Below, piece by piece: positions 56,555 to 64,000 of a DNA stretch of 64,000 bases (within the stretch, counting starts at the first letter, position 1; each line of letters starts with the position of its first letter). Made by a program: the position numbers and the translations under genes. The notes under the pieces are model-generated. The model was not told where the DNA came from. It saw nothing but the letters and a program-made list of their open reading frames with translations, and made no database searches. Source of the DNA: JAJEEA01 sp965116765 (GTDB lineage: Bacteria; Acidobacteriota; Vicinamibacteria; Vicinamibacterales; UBA8438); contig OZ220718.1 in NCBI GenBank assembly GCA_965116765.1, positions 558,001 through 622,000 on the forward strand, read 5' to 3'.

Positions 56555-59137
56555 ATGCGGGGACCTTCTCTTGTCGCCGACAGTCTCCGACGGCACCTGT
56601 TCCACGGCTGCCGCAAGCTCCGGGCGTCGCGCGCGTTCACGGTCGCGGCCGTGGTCACGCTCGCGCTCGGCATGGGCGGGACGACCGCGATCGTCACGCT
56701 CATGGACGGCGTCATGCTCCGGCCGCTGCCGGTGTCGGACCCGGAACGCCTGTACCGGATCGGGGACGGGGACGACACCACCGTCACGGGCCGCCACGGC
56801 CGGTGGGGTGTGTTCTCGTTTCCGCTGTACGAGCGGCTGCAGGCAGGGGCCGCGGAGTTCGAGGACGTCACCGCCTTCGACTGGGGCGGCTCGCTGTTGA
56901 GCGTCCGCAGGCAGGGCGCGGAAGACGCCACGACCCGGCCCTTGCGCGCGGGATACGTCACGGGAACGTACTTCTCCACCCTCGGTGTCGGCGCCTTCCT
57001 TGGCCGGGTGTTCGCGGCCGAAGACGACCGGCCTTCGGCGCCGCCGGCCATCGTGCTGAGCCATCGTACGTGGCAGGGCGTCTACGGGGCGGACCCGTCG
57101 GTGGTCGGCTCGACGTTCGTGGTGGAAGGTCGCCCGTTCACGGTGATCGGGGTAACCGCGCCGGGGTTCTTCGGCGAGACCGTCCGCGCGTTTCCGCCCG
57201 ACTTCTGGATCCCCCTGCAGCACGAGCCGACGATTGCCGGGGAGGGTTCGCTGCTCCGCCAGTCGACCTCGCCATGGCTGTTCGTGATCGGTCGTCTCCG
57301 GGAAGACGCCTCGATCGCGGGCATGGCGCCCCGCCTGACCGGCATCCTGCGGCAGTGGATCCGGTTCGAGGCCGACTACCCGGCCGACCTGATGCCGGAC
57401 ATCGTCCGCGAGCTCCCCAACCAGACGATCGAGGTCGTGCCGGCAGGCTCGGGCATCGGCCTCGCGGGCATCTCGTTGAAGGAACGATACGGCACCAGCC
57501 TGCGGATCCTGCTCGTCATCTGCGGGCTCGTGCTGGTCATCGCCTGCGCGAACGTCGCGAACCTCCTGCTGGCCCGCGCCGTCGCGCGCCGCGAGCAGAC
57601 GGCGATGCGGCTCGCGGTCGGCGCCACCCGCCGGCAGATCGTCGTGGAGGCCCTCGCCGAGAGCGTGCTGCTCGCGGCGGCCGGCGGGGCGGTCGGGCTG
57701 CTGGTTGCCGTCGGCGCCACGCGCCTGCTGGTCGCGCTGGCCCTCCCGGACTCGACGCTCGCGCCGATCGCGACGACGCCGTCGCTCGTCACGTTGTCGT
57801 TCGCGGCGGGGCTGTCGCTCGTGGCGGGCGTCCTTGCGGGCGTCGCGCCCGCCTGGCTCGCGGCGCGGACGAATCCCATCGATGCCCTGCGCGGCTCGGG
57901 ACGCAGCGTCGGCGGTTCCTTCCGGGCGCGCACGGCGCTGCTGATCGTGCAGGCGTCGCTGGCCGTCGCGGTCGTCGCCGGCTCCACCATGCTCGCGCGG
58001 AGTCTCGCGAACCTCCAGCGCCAGGACCTCGGCTACGACGTGCAGGACCGCGTGCTCATTGGCCTCAAGCGCCTGCCGTCCACCTACACGCCGCGGCAGC
58101 TGTCGACCCTCTATCGCGACGTCGAGCAACGGCTCGCGGGTCTCCCCGGCGTGCGCGGGGCCGGACTGGCGCTGTACAACCCGCTCGCGGGCAACTGGGG
58201 CGAATCGGTCTTCGTCGCCGGCCGCCCGCCGAACGAGGCCAGCGAATCGGGGGCGTCGTGGAACCGGGTCAGCGCCGGCTATCTCCAGGACCTGGGCGTG
58301 GCGCTCGTCGGGGGACGATGGTTCACGGCCGCGGACGACGAGACGAACGCGCCGGTGGCGGTCGTGAACGAGGCGTTCGCGAGGCGCTTCTTCCCGGACG
58401 GTGACGATCCGCTGGAGCAGCACTTCGGCGTCGAGCGGCTCGAGAACGCCGGTACGTTCCGCATCGTGGGCGTGGTGCGCGACGCGAGGTTCGCCGGCTC
58501 GGGGCCGAACCGCCCGGCGGGTCCGATGTTCTTCGTTCCGCTCGCCCAGCGCGTCGACTACGGCACCGACTACAGGAGAATGGTCGAACGGCTGTCCCGC
58601 CTCGTCCAGGGCATCCTGGTGGTCACCGACTCCGCGCTCGGCGGCCTCGAGCCCATGGTGAGGACGGCGCTGGCCAATGCCGACCCCAACCTGGTGGTCA
58701 CGAGCATCAGGACCCTGCAGCAGCAGATCGACCGCTCCTTCGCCCGGGAGCGGGCGGTCGCGAGCCTCGCGGGGTTGTTCGGGATCGTGTCGCTCGTGTT
58801 GGCGGCGGTCGGCGTGTACGGCGTCACCGCCTACGTGGTCGCGCAGCGGACGAACGAGATCGGCATCCGCATGGCGCTCGGCGCGGACCGCGCCAGGGTC
58901 GTCGGGCTGGTGTTGCGCCAGGCGTTCCGGCGCGTGGCCGTCGGGCTCGTTCTCGGCCTGCCTCTCGCCGCCGGCGCCGCCCGGCTGATGGCGGCGCAGC
59001 TCCACGGCGTGTCGTCCTGGGACCCCTTCTCACTCGCCGTCGCCGCCGCCTCGCTCGCGGGATGCGCGCTCGTCGCCGCCCTCATCCCGGCGAGTCGTGC
59101 CGCCGCCGTCCCGCCGATGACCGCGTTGCAGCGTTGA
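56555..59137 (+). CDS. ADOP-type FtsX/MacB-like ABC permease
   Basis: 860 residues. Architecture: N-terminal membrane helix in ASRAFTVAAVVTLALGMGG, MacB-type periplasmic domain, three-helix FtsX block (LRILLVICGLVLVIACANVANLLLAR), a second periplasmic domain and a second FtsX block at the C-terminus (FGIVSLVLAAVGVYGVTAY, NEIGIRMALGADR). The duplicated permease in one chain without its ATPase is the acidobacterial duplicated orphan permease (ADOP) pattern. It would act with a MacB-type ATPase encoded elsewhere, perhaps in export of lipids or peptides. ATG 56555 has GGGAG eleven bases upstream. A fragment of its 3' end is duplicated 221 nt downstream. Confidence 0.9.
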   Translation: MRGPSLVADSLRRHLFHGCRKLRASRAFTVAAVVTLALGMGGTTAIVTLMDGVMLRPLPVSDPERLYRIGDGDDTTVTGRHGRWGVFSFPLYERLQAGAAEFEDVTAFDWGGSLLSVRRQGAEDATTRPLRAGYVTGTYFSTLGVGAFLGRVFAAEDDRPSAPPAIVLSHRTWQGVYGADPSVVGSTFVVEGRPFTVIGVTAPGFFGETVRAFPPDFWIPLQHEPTIAGEGSLLRQSTSPWLFVIGRLREDASIAGMAPRLTGILRQWIRFEADYPADLMPDIVRELPNQTIEVVPAGSGIGLAGISLKERYGTSLRILLVICGLVLVIACANVANLLLARAVARREQTAMRLAVGATRRQIVVEALAESVLLAAAGGAVGLLVAVGATRLLVALALPDSTLAPIATTPSLVTLSFAAGLSLVAGVLAGVAPAWLAARTNPIDALRGSGRSVGGSFRARTALLIVQASLAVAVVAGSTMLARSLANLQRQDLGYDVQDRVLIGLKRLPSTYTPRQLSTLYRDVEQRLAGLPGVRGAGLALYNPLAGNWGESVFVAGRPPNEASESGASWNRVSAGYLQDLGVALVGGRWFTAADDETNAPVAVVNEAFARRFFPDGDDPLEQHFGVERLENAGTFRIVGVVRDARFAGSGPNRPAGPMFFVPLAQRVDYGTDYRRMVERLSRLVQGILVVTDSALGGLEPMVRTALANADPNLVVTSIRTLQQQIDRSFARERAVASLAGLFGIVSLVLAAVGVYGVTAYVVAQRTNEIGIRMALGADRARVVGLVLRQAFRRVAVGLVLGLPLAAGAARLMAAQLHGVSSWDPFSLAVAAASLAGCALVAALIPASRAAAVPPMTALQR

Positions 59138-59208
59138 GGTCCGGGAAGGGCGCACGGTGCGCCTCCAGGCCGGTGCCGAGGTGTGCGGCCGAGAACATCC
59201 GCCGTGGC

Positions 59209-59288
59209 ATGGCGGCGCAGCTCCACGGCGTGTCGTCCCGGGATCCCCTTTCTCTCGCCGTCGCCGCCGCCTCGCTCGCGGGATGCGT
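59209..59288 (+). repeat. Duplicated fragment of the ADOP permease 3' region
   Basis: 80 nt nearly identical to 58988-59067 inside the permease gene (both encode MAAQLHGVSS..D then LAVAAASLAGC), offset exactly 221 nt, with about five to six mismatches. The copy runs to a stop within six codons (VSGF). It is either a partial tandem duplication or the end of a lost second permease gene. Confidence 0.8.
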
Positions 59289-59320
59289 CAGCGGCTTCTG
59301 AAGCCGATCCGGTCCCACGT

Positions 59321-60598
59321 TCACCGCAGCGTGCGGAAGAACCGGCGCAGGTCGCCGACCAGGAGATCCGGCTCCTCGATGGCGGGGAAGTGCCCGCCGG
59401 TGTCGAAGACCGACCAGTGCGTGACGTTGTCGGGCACGTCCTCGACGAAGGAGCGGGGCGGCCCGGTCCGCGACGGAATGCCCACGAACTGGGCGAAGCC
59501 CTGCGGCACCTGCACCGGTCCCCGCGACAGCGCCCGCCGGGGGCGCGAGCTGCCCAGCCCGTTGGCGTAGTAGTAGCGCACGCTGGTGCCGATCGTCCTG
59601 GTGTGCCAGTAGATGGAGACGAGGGTGAGGATCTGGTCCTTGCTGAACCGGTTCTCCACGTCGCCGTCGCAGTCGCTCCACGACCGGAGCTTCTCGGTGA
59701 TCCAGGCCGCGACCCCCGCCGGCGAGTCGGTGAGCCCGAAGGCCAGGGTCTGCGGCTTGGTGCCCTGGATGCGCTGGTAGCCGGTCTCGTCGACCGACCA
59801 CGCCTCGGCGCGGGCGAGGTAGTCGCGCTCCTCGTCGGTCTCGGGCGGGCGCTGCGCGCGCGGCGGCGCGCCGGGGGTGTGGATGCCGACGACGCGGTCC
59901 GGGTAGGCCGCGCCGAGCGTCCGGGTGACCCCGGCCCCCCAGTCGCTGCCGTAGGCGCCAAAGCGCTCGTAGCCGAGGCGGTCCATCAGGGCCACCCACA
60001 GCTCGGCGGTGCGGGCGATGTCGGTGCCCTCGAGGGGCTCGCCCGAGAAGCCGAAGCCGGGGATGGAAGGCGCCACGACGTGAAACCCGTCGGCCGCGTC
60101 GCCGCCGTGCGCGGCGGGGTCGGCGAGGGGGCCGACCGAGGGCAGCATCTCCCAGACGGTGCCGGGCCAGCCGTGGGTCAGCAGCAGGGGCAGCGCCCCC
60201 TCGCGAGGGCTCCGCTGGTGTACGAAGTGCAGGCGCTGCCCCTCGATCTCCGTCGTGTAGTGGTCGAATGCGTTCAGCGCGGCCTCGTGCTCGCGCCAGT
60301 CGTACTCGTCCCGCCAGTAGGCGATCAGCTCCTCGAGGTACGCGCGGTCGGTGCCGTAGCCCCAGGGCTCGCCCGGCGAGTCGGGCGGCCACCGCGTGGC
60401 CGCGAGCCGGCGGCGGAGGTCTTCGAGCGCCTCGTCGCCGACCTCGATGGTGAAGGGCGCGACGTCGGCCTGCGCCGCCGCCGTCCCGCCCGCCGCGGCG
60501 GCCCGGGCCGGGGCCGCCGCGGCCGCGAACGGCGCGGCCATCCCCGCCGCGGCCATCGCCTTCAGAAGCGTCCGCCGGTCCATCCGCTGTTCTGACAT
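59321..60598 (-). CDS. Exported epoxide hydrolase (alpha/beta hydrolase) with repeat-bearing start
   Basis: About 425 residues from ATG 60598. The N-terminus has a Tat-type signal (DRRTLLKAMAAAGMAAPFAA). The EHN domain follows (FTIEVGDEALEDLRRRLAATRWP), then the hydrolase fold: oxyanion loop HGWPGTVWEMLPS, nucleophile aspartate in YGSDWGAG, and the catalytic histidine in TGGHFPAIEEPD. It would open epoxides to diols in the periplasm. Upstream in frame, a 24-bp unit repeats four times, each giving NPMS(A/E)QQK and its own ATG at 60670, 60646, 60622 and 60598; ATG 60703, 60685 or 60583 are also possible. The start is therefore undecided. AGAAG before each ATG is only a weak ribosome site. Confidence 0.85.
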   Translation of the reverse strand: MSEQRMDRRTLLKAMAAAGMAAPFAAAAAPARAAAAGGTAAAQADVAPFTIEVGDEALEDLRRRLAATRWPPDSPGEPWGYGTDRAYLEELIAYWRDEYDWREHEAALNAFDHYTTEIEGQRLHFVHQRSPREGALPLLLTHGWPGTVWEMLPSVGPLADPAAHGGDAADGFHVVAPSIPGFGFSGEPLEGTDIARTAELWVALMDRLGYERFGAYGSDWGAGVTRTLGAAYPDRVVGIHTPGAPPRAQRPPETDEERDYLARAEAWSVDETGYQRIQGTKPQTLAFGLTDSPAGVAAWITEKLRSWSDCDGDVENRFSKDQILTLVSIYWHTRTIGTSVRYYYANGLGSSRPRRALSRGPVQVPQGFAQFVGIPSRTGPPRSFVEDVPDNVTHWSVFDTGGHFPAIEEPDLLVGDLRRFFRTLR

Positions 60599-60679
60599 CG
60601 GGTTCTTCTGCTGTGCTGACATCGGGTTCTTCTGCTGTTCTGACATCGGGTTCTTCTGCTGTGCTGACATCGGGTTCTT
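60584..60679 (-). repeat. 24-bp tandem repeat with repeated start codons
   Basis: The unit on the minus strand is ATGTCAG(C/A)ACAGCAG plus AAGAACCCG. Three full units and two partial ones lie at the 5' end of the epoxide hydrolase gene. A and C alternate at one position, giving alternating Ala and Glu. The period is a multiple of three, so copy-number change keeps the frame. Confidence 0.85.
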
Positions 60680-60744
60680 CCTCATCGTGCGGTTCGCTCG
60701 CATCGCTCGGGCCGGTCCCGGGCCTCGACGCCGATGGATGCCGG

Positions 60745-61182
60745 TCACTCGGGAGCGTCGGGGTTGCCCGGGGCGTCCGGATTGTCGTTGCCGTCGGGGC
60801 CTTCGCGGCCGCCCGGCGCCACTGAGCTCGCGGGTCCTCCAGGGACGTCGGCCCTTCCGGGGCCCTCCGCCTCGTCGAGGCCGCCCGTCACGCCGGTGGC
60901 TTCCGCCGCGCTCGGCTCCCCGTCCGAGAGGAGATCCGACAGCGCCCTCCGGATATCCGACGGATCGAGCTCTCCCAGGCGGTCGCCGACGGGACCGAGC
61001 CAGGGTCTGGCCGCGTCGACGATCTCGGCTCGATGCTGCCAGGCCCAGACCCCGGCCAGGACCAGGCCCACGAAAACGAGGAGCTTGAAGGCGAAGGCGA
61101 TGATGTGCCGGAGCAGGTAGATGCCCACGAGGAACGCCGCGACGACGGCGACGAGGACGATCTCGTTGGACAGGGACTCCAT
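60745..61182 (-). CDS. Small membrane protein of unknown function
   Basis: 145 residues. Two adjacent hydrophobic segments (VLVAVVAAFLVGIYLL and FAFKLLVFVGLVLAGVWAW) form a hairpin; a short amphipathic part follows (IRRALSDLLSD), then a Gly/Pro/Asp-rich tail with a DNPDAPGNPDAPE repeat. No family recognised. ATG 61182 has no strong ribosome site. The gene lies upstream of the epoxide hydrolase on the same strand, 42-60 nt away depending on the hydrolase start, so the two may be co-transcribed. Confidence 0.6.
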   Translation of the reverse strand: MESLSNEIVLVAVVAAFLVGIYLLRHIIAFAFKLLVFVGLVLAGVWAWQHRAEIVDAARPWLGPVGDRLGELDPSDIRRALSDLLSDGEPSAAEATGVTGGLDEAEGPGRADVPGGPASSVAPGGREGPDGNDNPDAPGNPDAPE

Positions 61183-61294
61183 GGTGCGGTCTCAGGATCC
61201 TATCGGCGGCCGCAGGTAGACGGCGCGACTGAAGGGTCGCGGCGGGAGTCTCGCGTCGAGCGAGCTCTTCCGGTGCATGCGTCTGCGGCGGCGC

Positions 61295-61507
61295 GGCTGC
61301 CCCCCTGCGCGCAGGGCGCTCCCTCACGCCGCGTCGCTGCGCCTCGGACTACGGCTGCCCCCCCTTGGCGCGCGCAGGGCACTCCTGCACTTCGTGCGGG
61401 GCGACGTGACCGAGGAGCTGCTCCCCCCGCGCGCGCAGGGCGCTCTTCCCTGCCGTCCCTGACGGTCGGCGTGCTGAGCTGCTCCCCCCGGCGCGCGCAG
61501 GGCGCTC
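61295..61507 (-). repeat. Four-copy ~61-bp periodic array, CRISPR-like and degenerate
   Basis: Four related units end at 61321, 61384, 61445 and 61507 on the plus strand, so the periods are 63, 61 and 62 nt. Each holds about 29-33 conserved nt (plus strand: GCTGCYCCCC, GCGCGCAGGGCGCTC) separated by 31-32 nt of unrelated sequence. On the minus strand a unit reads GAGCGCCCTGCGCGC followed by a G-run and GCAGC, with a small inverted repeat, much like GC-rich type I-E CRISPR repeats. The copies differ by several bases and indels, and no cas gene is in the window. Confidence 0.4.
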
Positions 61508-61601
61508 GGGCCGCGGAAACCCGCCCGCGCTCAGCGTAGCACGTCGTCCCCGGTTTGGCGCCGGGAACCCGCGCCGGCCCGCTAGCGGATTCGCAGGGGG
61601 C

Positions 61602-61607
61602 TATAAT
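61602..61607 (+). promoter_or_regulatory. -10 box of the amidase gene
   Basis: A perfect TATAAT 30 nt before the GTG start, with AAGGAG between. No clear -35. Confidence 0.6.
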
Positions 61608-61637
61608 CCGGCCTCTGCGGCAGAACAAGGAGAACCC

Positions 61638-63254
61638 GTGACACGAATGACCCCGGCGGCGCCGGCAGGGCGCCGCAACCCCACGTTCCCGCGCGCGGCG
61701 CGGCCGGCGGCGCTGGTCTTCTCGCTCTCGCTGTCGATGGCGGGCGCAGCCGGCGCCCAGGACTTCCGCCTGATGGAGACGACCATCGACGAGGTCCACG
61801 CCGCCTTCGCGGCGGGGCAGTTGACGTGCCGTGAGCTGGTCGAGGGCTACCTCGCCCGCATCGAGGCCTACGACCAGGCCGGGCCCGCGTTGAACGCCGT
61901 CGAGCTCGTCAATCCGCGGGCGGCGGAGGAGGCGGAGGCCCTCGACGCCGCGTTCGCGGAGTCGGGGCCGACCGGAGCCCTCCACTGCGTGCCGGTGCTC
62001 CTCAAGGACCAGGTCGAGACGCGCGACATGCCGACGACCTACGGCTCGGCGCTGTTCGACGGGTTCATGTCGGGGCGCGACGCCACCATCGTCACCCGGA
62101 TGCGCGAGGCGGGGGCGATCATCCTCGCCAAGACGACCATGGGCGAGTTCGCGTCGCGCTACGTCGGGTCGGGCTTCGGCATCATCCGGAACCCCTACGA
62201 CCCGACCCGCAACCCGAGCGGGTCGTCGGGGGGCAGCGGGGCCGGCGCCGCCGCCAACTTCGGCCTCGTCGCCATCGGCGAGGACACCGGCGGCTCCATT
62301 CGGGGCCCGGCCGCGGTGCACGGCCTCGTCGGCCTGCGGCCCACCGTGCCCCTGGTCAGCCGCCACGGGATGATGCCCGCCAACCCCTCGAGCGACACGC
62401 TGGGGCCGATGACGCGCACGGTGCGGGACGCCGCGATCCTGCTCGACGCGATCGCCGGCTACGACCCGAACGATCCGGTGACCGCCTACGCCGCCGGCCG
62501 CACGCCGGACTCGTACGCGGACGGCCTCGACCCCGACGGCCTTCGCGGGGCCCGCATCGGGGTCGTCCGCGAGGCGATGGACGCCGAGACGGATCCGGAG
62601 TCGGACGACTACCGGCAGGTGCGCCGGGTCGTGGACCGGGCCGTGGCGGACCTCCGGCGGCTCGGGGCGGAGCTGGTGGACCCGGTCGAGGTGCCGGGCC
62701 TCGACGAGGCGCAGGCGACCTACGTCAGGAACAGCTTCGAGACGGAGGAGGCGACCGACGCCTACCTCGCCGAGCTGCCCGAGGTCCCGATGCGCTCGCT
62801 GCGCGAGATCCTGCTGTCGGGGCGGGTCAACCCCTGGCGGGCCCGGGGGCTGATGAACGTGGTGGGCCGGTCGACCTCCGAGCAGGAGTACCTGCCGGTT
62901 CTCCAGGCCCGGGAACGCCTGCGGCGTGCGGTGCTCGCGGTGCTGGCCGACCACGATCTCGATGCGCTGGTCTACGCGACCTTCGACCACCAGACGACGG
63001 TCATCGCCCCCGACGTCCTGACCAATCCGAACCCCGAGGACGGGTACGCCCGCGGGAACAACCGCTATCTCAGCCCGGTCATCGGCTTCCCGGCCCTGAC
63101 GGTGCCGGCCGGCCTGACCGACGACGGGCTGCCGGTGGGTCTCGAGCTGCTCGCCGGGCCCTTCGCCGAGGCGACGCTGCTGCGCCTGGGCTACGCCTAC
63201 GAGCAGGGCACCCACCGGCGGGAGCCCCCGCCGACGACCCCGGCGCTGGACTGA
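61638..63254 (+). CDS. Exported amidase-signature hydrolase
   Basis: 538 residues. The N-terminus is an export signal (RPAALVFSLSLSMAGAAGA). The amidase-signature core has the Ser-cisSer-Lys triad: lysine in PVLLKDQVETRD, cis-serine in NPSGSSGGSGAGAAA and nucleophile serine in GEDTGGSIRGPA. It hydrolyses amides in the periplasm; natural substrate unknown. GTG 61638 follows AAGGAG at normal spacing, and a perfect -10 box lies upstream. Length and domain span are normal for the family. Followed by an interspersed repeat region. Confidence 0.92.
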   Translation: MTRMTPAAPAGRRNPTFPRAARPAALVFSLSLSMAGAAGAQDFRLMETTIDEVHAAFAAGQLTCRELVEGYLARIEAYDQAGPALNAVELVNPRAAEEAEALDAAFAESGPTGALHCVPVLLKDQVETRDMPTTYGSALFDGFMSGRDATIVTRMREAGAIILAKTTMGEFASRYVGSGFGIIRNPYDPTRNPSGSSGGSGAGAAANFGLVAIGEDTGGSIRGPAAVHGLVGLRPTVPLVSRHGMMPANPSSDTLGPMTRTVRDAAILLDAIAGYDPNDPVTAYAAGRTPDSYADGLDPDGLRGARIGVVREAMDAETDPESDDYRQVRRVVDRAVADLRRLGAELVDPVEVPGLDEAQATYVRNSFETEEATDAYLAELPEVPMRSLREILLSGRVNPWRARGLMNVVGRSTSEQEYLPVLQARERLRRAVLAVLADHDLDALVYATFDHQTTVIAPDVLTNPNPEDGYARGNNRYLSPVIGFPALTVPAGLTDDGLPVGLELLAGPFAEATLLRLGYAYEQGTHRREPPPTTPALD

Positions 63255-63272
63255 GAGGCGGCGGCGCCGCGG

Positions 63273-63438
63273 GTCTGCGCCGTGGAACGGGCCGACTCCT
63301 GGGGGGTCGGTCGGGCGCCCCCGCGGAGCCTCGGGCGACGATGGGCCGGCAAGATGTCTGCGCCGTTGGAACGGGGCGGAGCTCCCGGAGGGGTCGGTCG
63401 GGTGCCCGGTGGAACTTCGGGCGACGATGGCGGGCTCA
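63273..63438. repeat. Interspersed ~83-bp repeat, two tandem copies (A, B)
   Basis: Copies at 63273-63355 and 63356-63438 both run GTCTGCGCCGT, GGAACGGG, GGGTCGGTCGGG, GCCC, then CGGGCGACGATGG. They match copy C at 51776. The start is 19 nt after the amidase stop; copies C and the truncated one also begin within a few bases of stop codons. Confidence 0.75.
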
Positions 63439-63482
63439 GGGCCGAGGCCCTCACGGGAGAGGGCGGGGCGGCGAGGGAGATA

Positions 63483-63570
63483 CCCGTTGGCGAGGATGAG
63501 GCCGGGGGCGGCCGGGTGCTCGCCGAGCAGGGGGTTGTGGTCGGGGGTCATGGCACCGAGACGGCGTTCT
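63483..63570 (-). pseudogene. Fragment of a DAO-type FAD oxidoreductase
   Basis: The minus strand reads GAMTPDHNPLLGEHP and then APGLILANG. This is the C-terminal signature of DAO-family oxidases (typically MTPDHNPLLG..P..PGL.LANGFSGHG). Sequence on both sides does not continue the family, so only about 30 residues remain. Confidence 0.45.
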
Positions 63571-63596
63571 GCGTGCGCGGGAGAGTCGCGGGTTGC

Positions 63597-63602
63597 TATA
63601 GT
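63597..63602 (+). promoter_or_regulatory. -10 box of the last gene
   Basis: TATAGT about 98 nt before the ATG at 63700. No clear -35. Confidence 0.35.
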
Positions 63603-63699
63603 GCGGACGTGACGAGGCGGCGGGCGGGTCCCGGTCGAACGGCCGAAGGGGGCAGCCGGGTGGCGACGGCCTTCCGGCTGCGCATGGAGGGGAGACGAC

Positions 63700-64000
63700 A
63701 TGGGCGCTGAGAGATGCACGGCGGGTCTTTCCGGGCTGAGCCTGTTGGCGGCGGCGCTGCTCCTGGCGGGCGGTCCCGCCCCGGGGGTCCTGGCCGCCGG
63801 TGACGACATCGCGGGCACGGTGACGAGCGCGGCCGGCCCCGAGGCCGGCGTGTGGGTGATCGCCGAGACCGGCGACTTCGACACGTCGTTCCGAAAGACG
63901 GTGGTGACCGACGACGCCGGGCGCTTCCTCGTGCCCGACCTGCCGGACGCGAGCTACGAGGTCTGGGTGCGCGGCTACGGGCTGGTCGACTCCGAGAAGA
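63700..64000 (+). CDS. Exported carboxypeptidase-regulatory-like protein (5' part only)
   Basis: The first 100 residues are in the window. Signal peptide (LSGLSLLAAALLLAGGPAPGVLA), then a beta-sandwich of the carboxypeptidase regulatory-like type: DIAGTVTSAAGPEAGVWVIAET, TVVTDDAGRFLVPDLPDASYEVWVRGYGLVDS. Such domains sit at the N-terminus of many large acidobacterial exported proteins and TonB receptors. GGAGGGGAGA precedes the ATG. The rest lies outside, so the main function cannot be told. Confidence 0.8.
   Translation, partial: MGAERCTAGLSGLSLLAAALLLAGGPAPGVLAAGDDIAGTVTSAAGPEAGVWVIAETGDFDTSFRKTVVTDDAGRFLVPDLPDASYEVWVRGYGLVDSEK

Larger units (their letters stand above)
61183..61637. other. 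Intergenic region holding the repeat array
   Basis: 455 nt between divergent genes. It contains a four-copy periodic array (61295-61507) and the amidase promoter. No gene seen. Confidence 0.5.

Noticed and set aside
56536..56600. VapC toxin after the VapB-like gene
   Set aside because: No frame gives PIN-domain motifs; the next real gene is the ADOP permease.
61200..63884. 894-codon minus-strand open frame
   Set aside because: Antisense to the amidase and repeats. Only the short DAO-like piece inside it is meaningful.

Overview
The window is very GC-rich bacterial DNA with dense genes on both strands and long antisense open frames. Its content points to an Acidobacteriota genome, probably Vicinamibacteria-like. 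The clues are an FtsX/MacB-type permease of the acidobacterial ADOP kind (56555-59137), two sets of DUF1592 cytochrome / DUF1552 Tat proteins each next to a secreted ankyrin protein, a TPR/FG-GAP lipoprotein and many secreted oxidoreductases. No rRNA, tRNA or ribosomal protein gene was seen, so the taxonomic call is inference.

Layout. 1-1521 (minus): an RsbU/SpoIIE-type phosphatase with a degenerate receiver, cut by the window edge, and its STAS partner. 1990-7602: first ankyrin / DUF1592 / DUF1552 cassette. 7799-8352: two tiny secreted proteins. 8812-13880: TPR/FG-GAP lipoprotein and PQQ-type sugar dehydrogenase. 13877-28788: a tightly packed defence operon made of a large DUF1998 helicase, a SNF2 helicase, an Eco57I/PglX-like methylase, a Septu-like AAA ATPase plus HNH nuclease, and a second HNH protein. 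28878-31929: toxin-antitoxin genes (DUF433, an orphan ribbon-helix-helix antitoxin with a vestige of MazF, an intact HicA/HicB pair) around a methyltransferase and a VOC lipoprotein. 31946-37273: P450, two SDRs and a Tat flavoprotein with a broken downstream gene. 37491-40293: Uma2 nuclease and an Apea/HEPN-like protein. 41165-46018: tricorn-like protease and purine permease. 46323-51773: second ankyrin / DUF1592 / DUF1552 cassette. 52031-54986: IS630 remnant followed by a visibly AT-richer diheme peroxidase cluster. 55475-59137: rhomboid, orphan VapB-like antitoxin, ADOP permease. 59321-64000: epoxide hydrolase, membrane protein, CRISPR-like repeat array, amidase, interspersed repeats, and the start of a carboxypeptidase-regulatory-like protein.

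The strongest candidate for an undescribed system is the 15-kb operon at 13877-28788. It joins DISARM-like (SNF2 helicase, methylase, DUF1998), Druantia-like (one ~1800-residue DUF1998 helicase) and Septu-like (AAA + HNH) parts in one translationally coupled unit that matches none of the standard systems.

Caution: twelve single-base-type frameshifts break seven otherwise well conserved genes between about 8.9 and 35.8 kb, and none was seen from 36 to 64 kb. Indel errors in the assembly are more likely than mass pseudogenisation, so interrupted genes are annotated over their full span.
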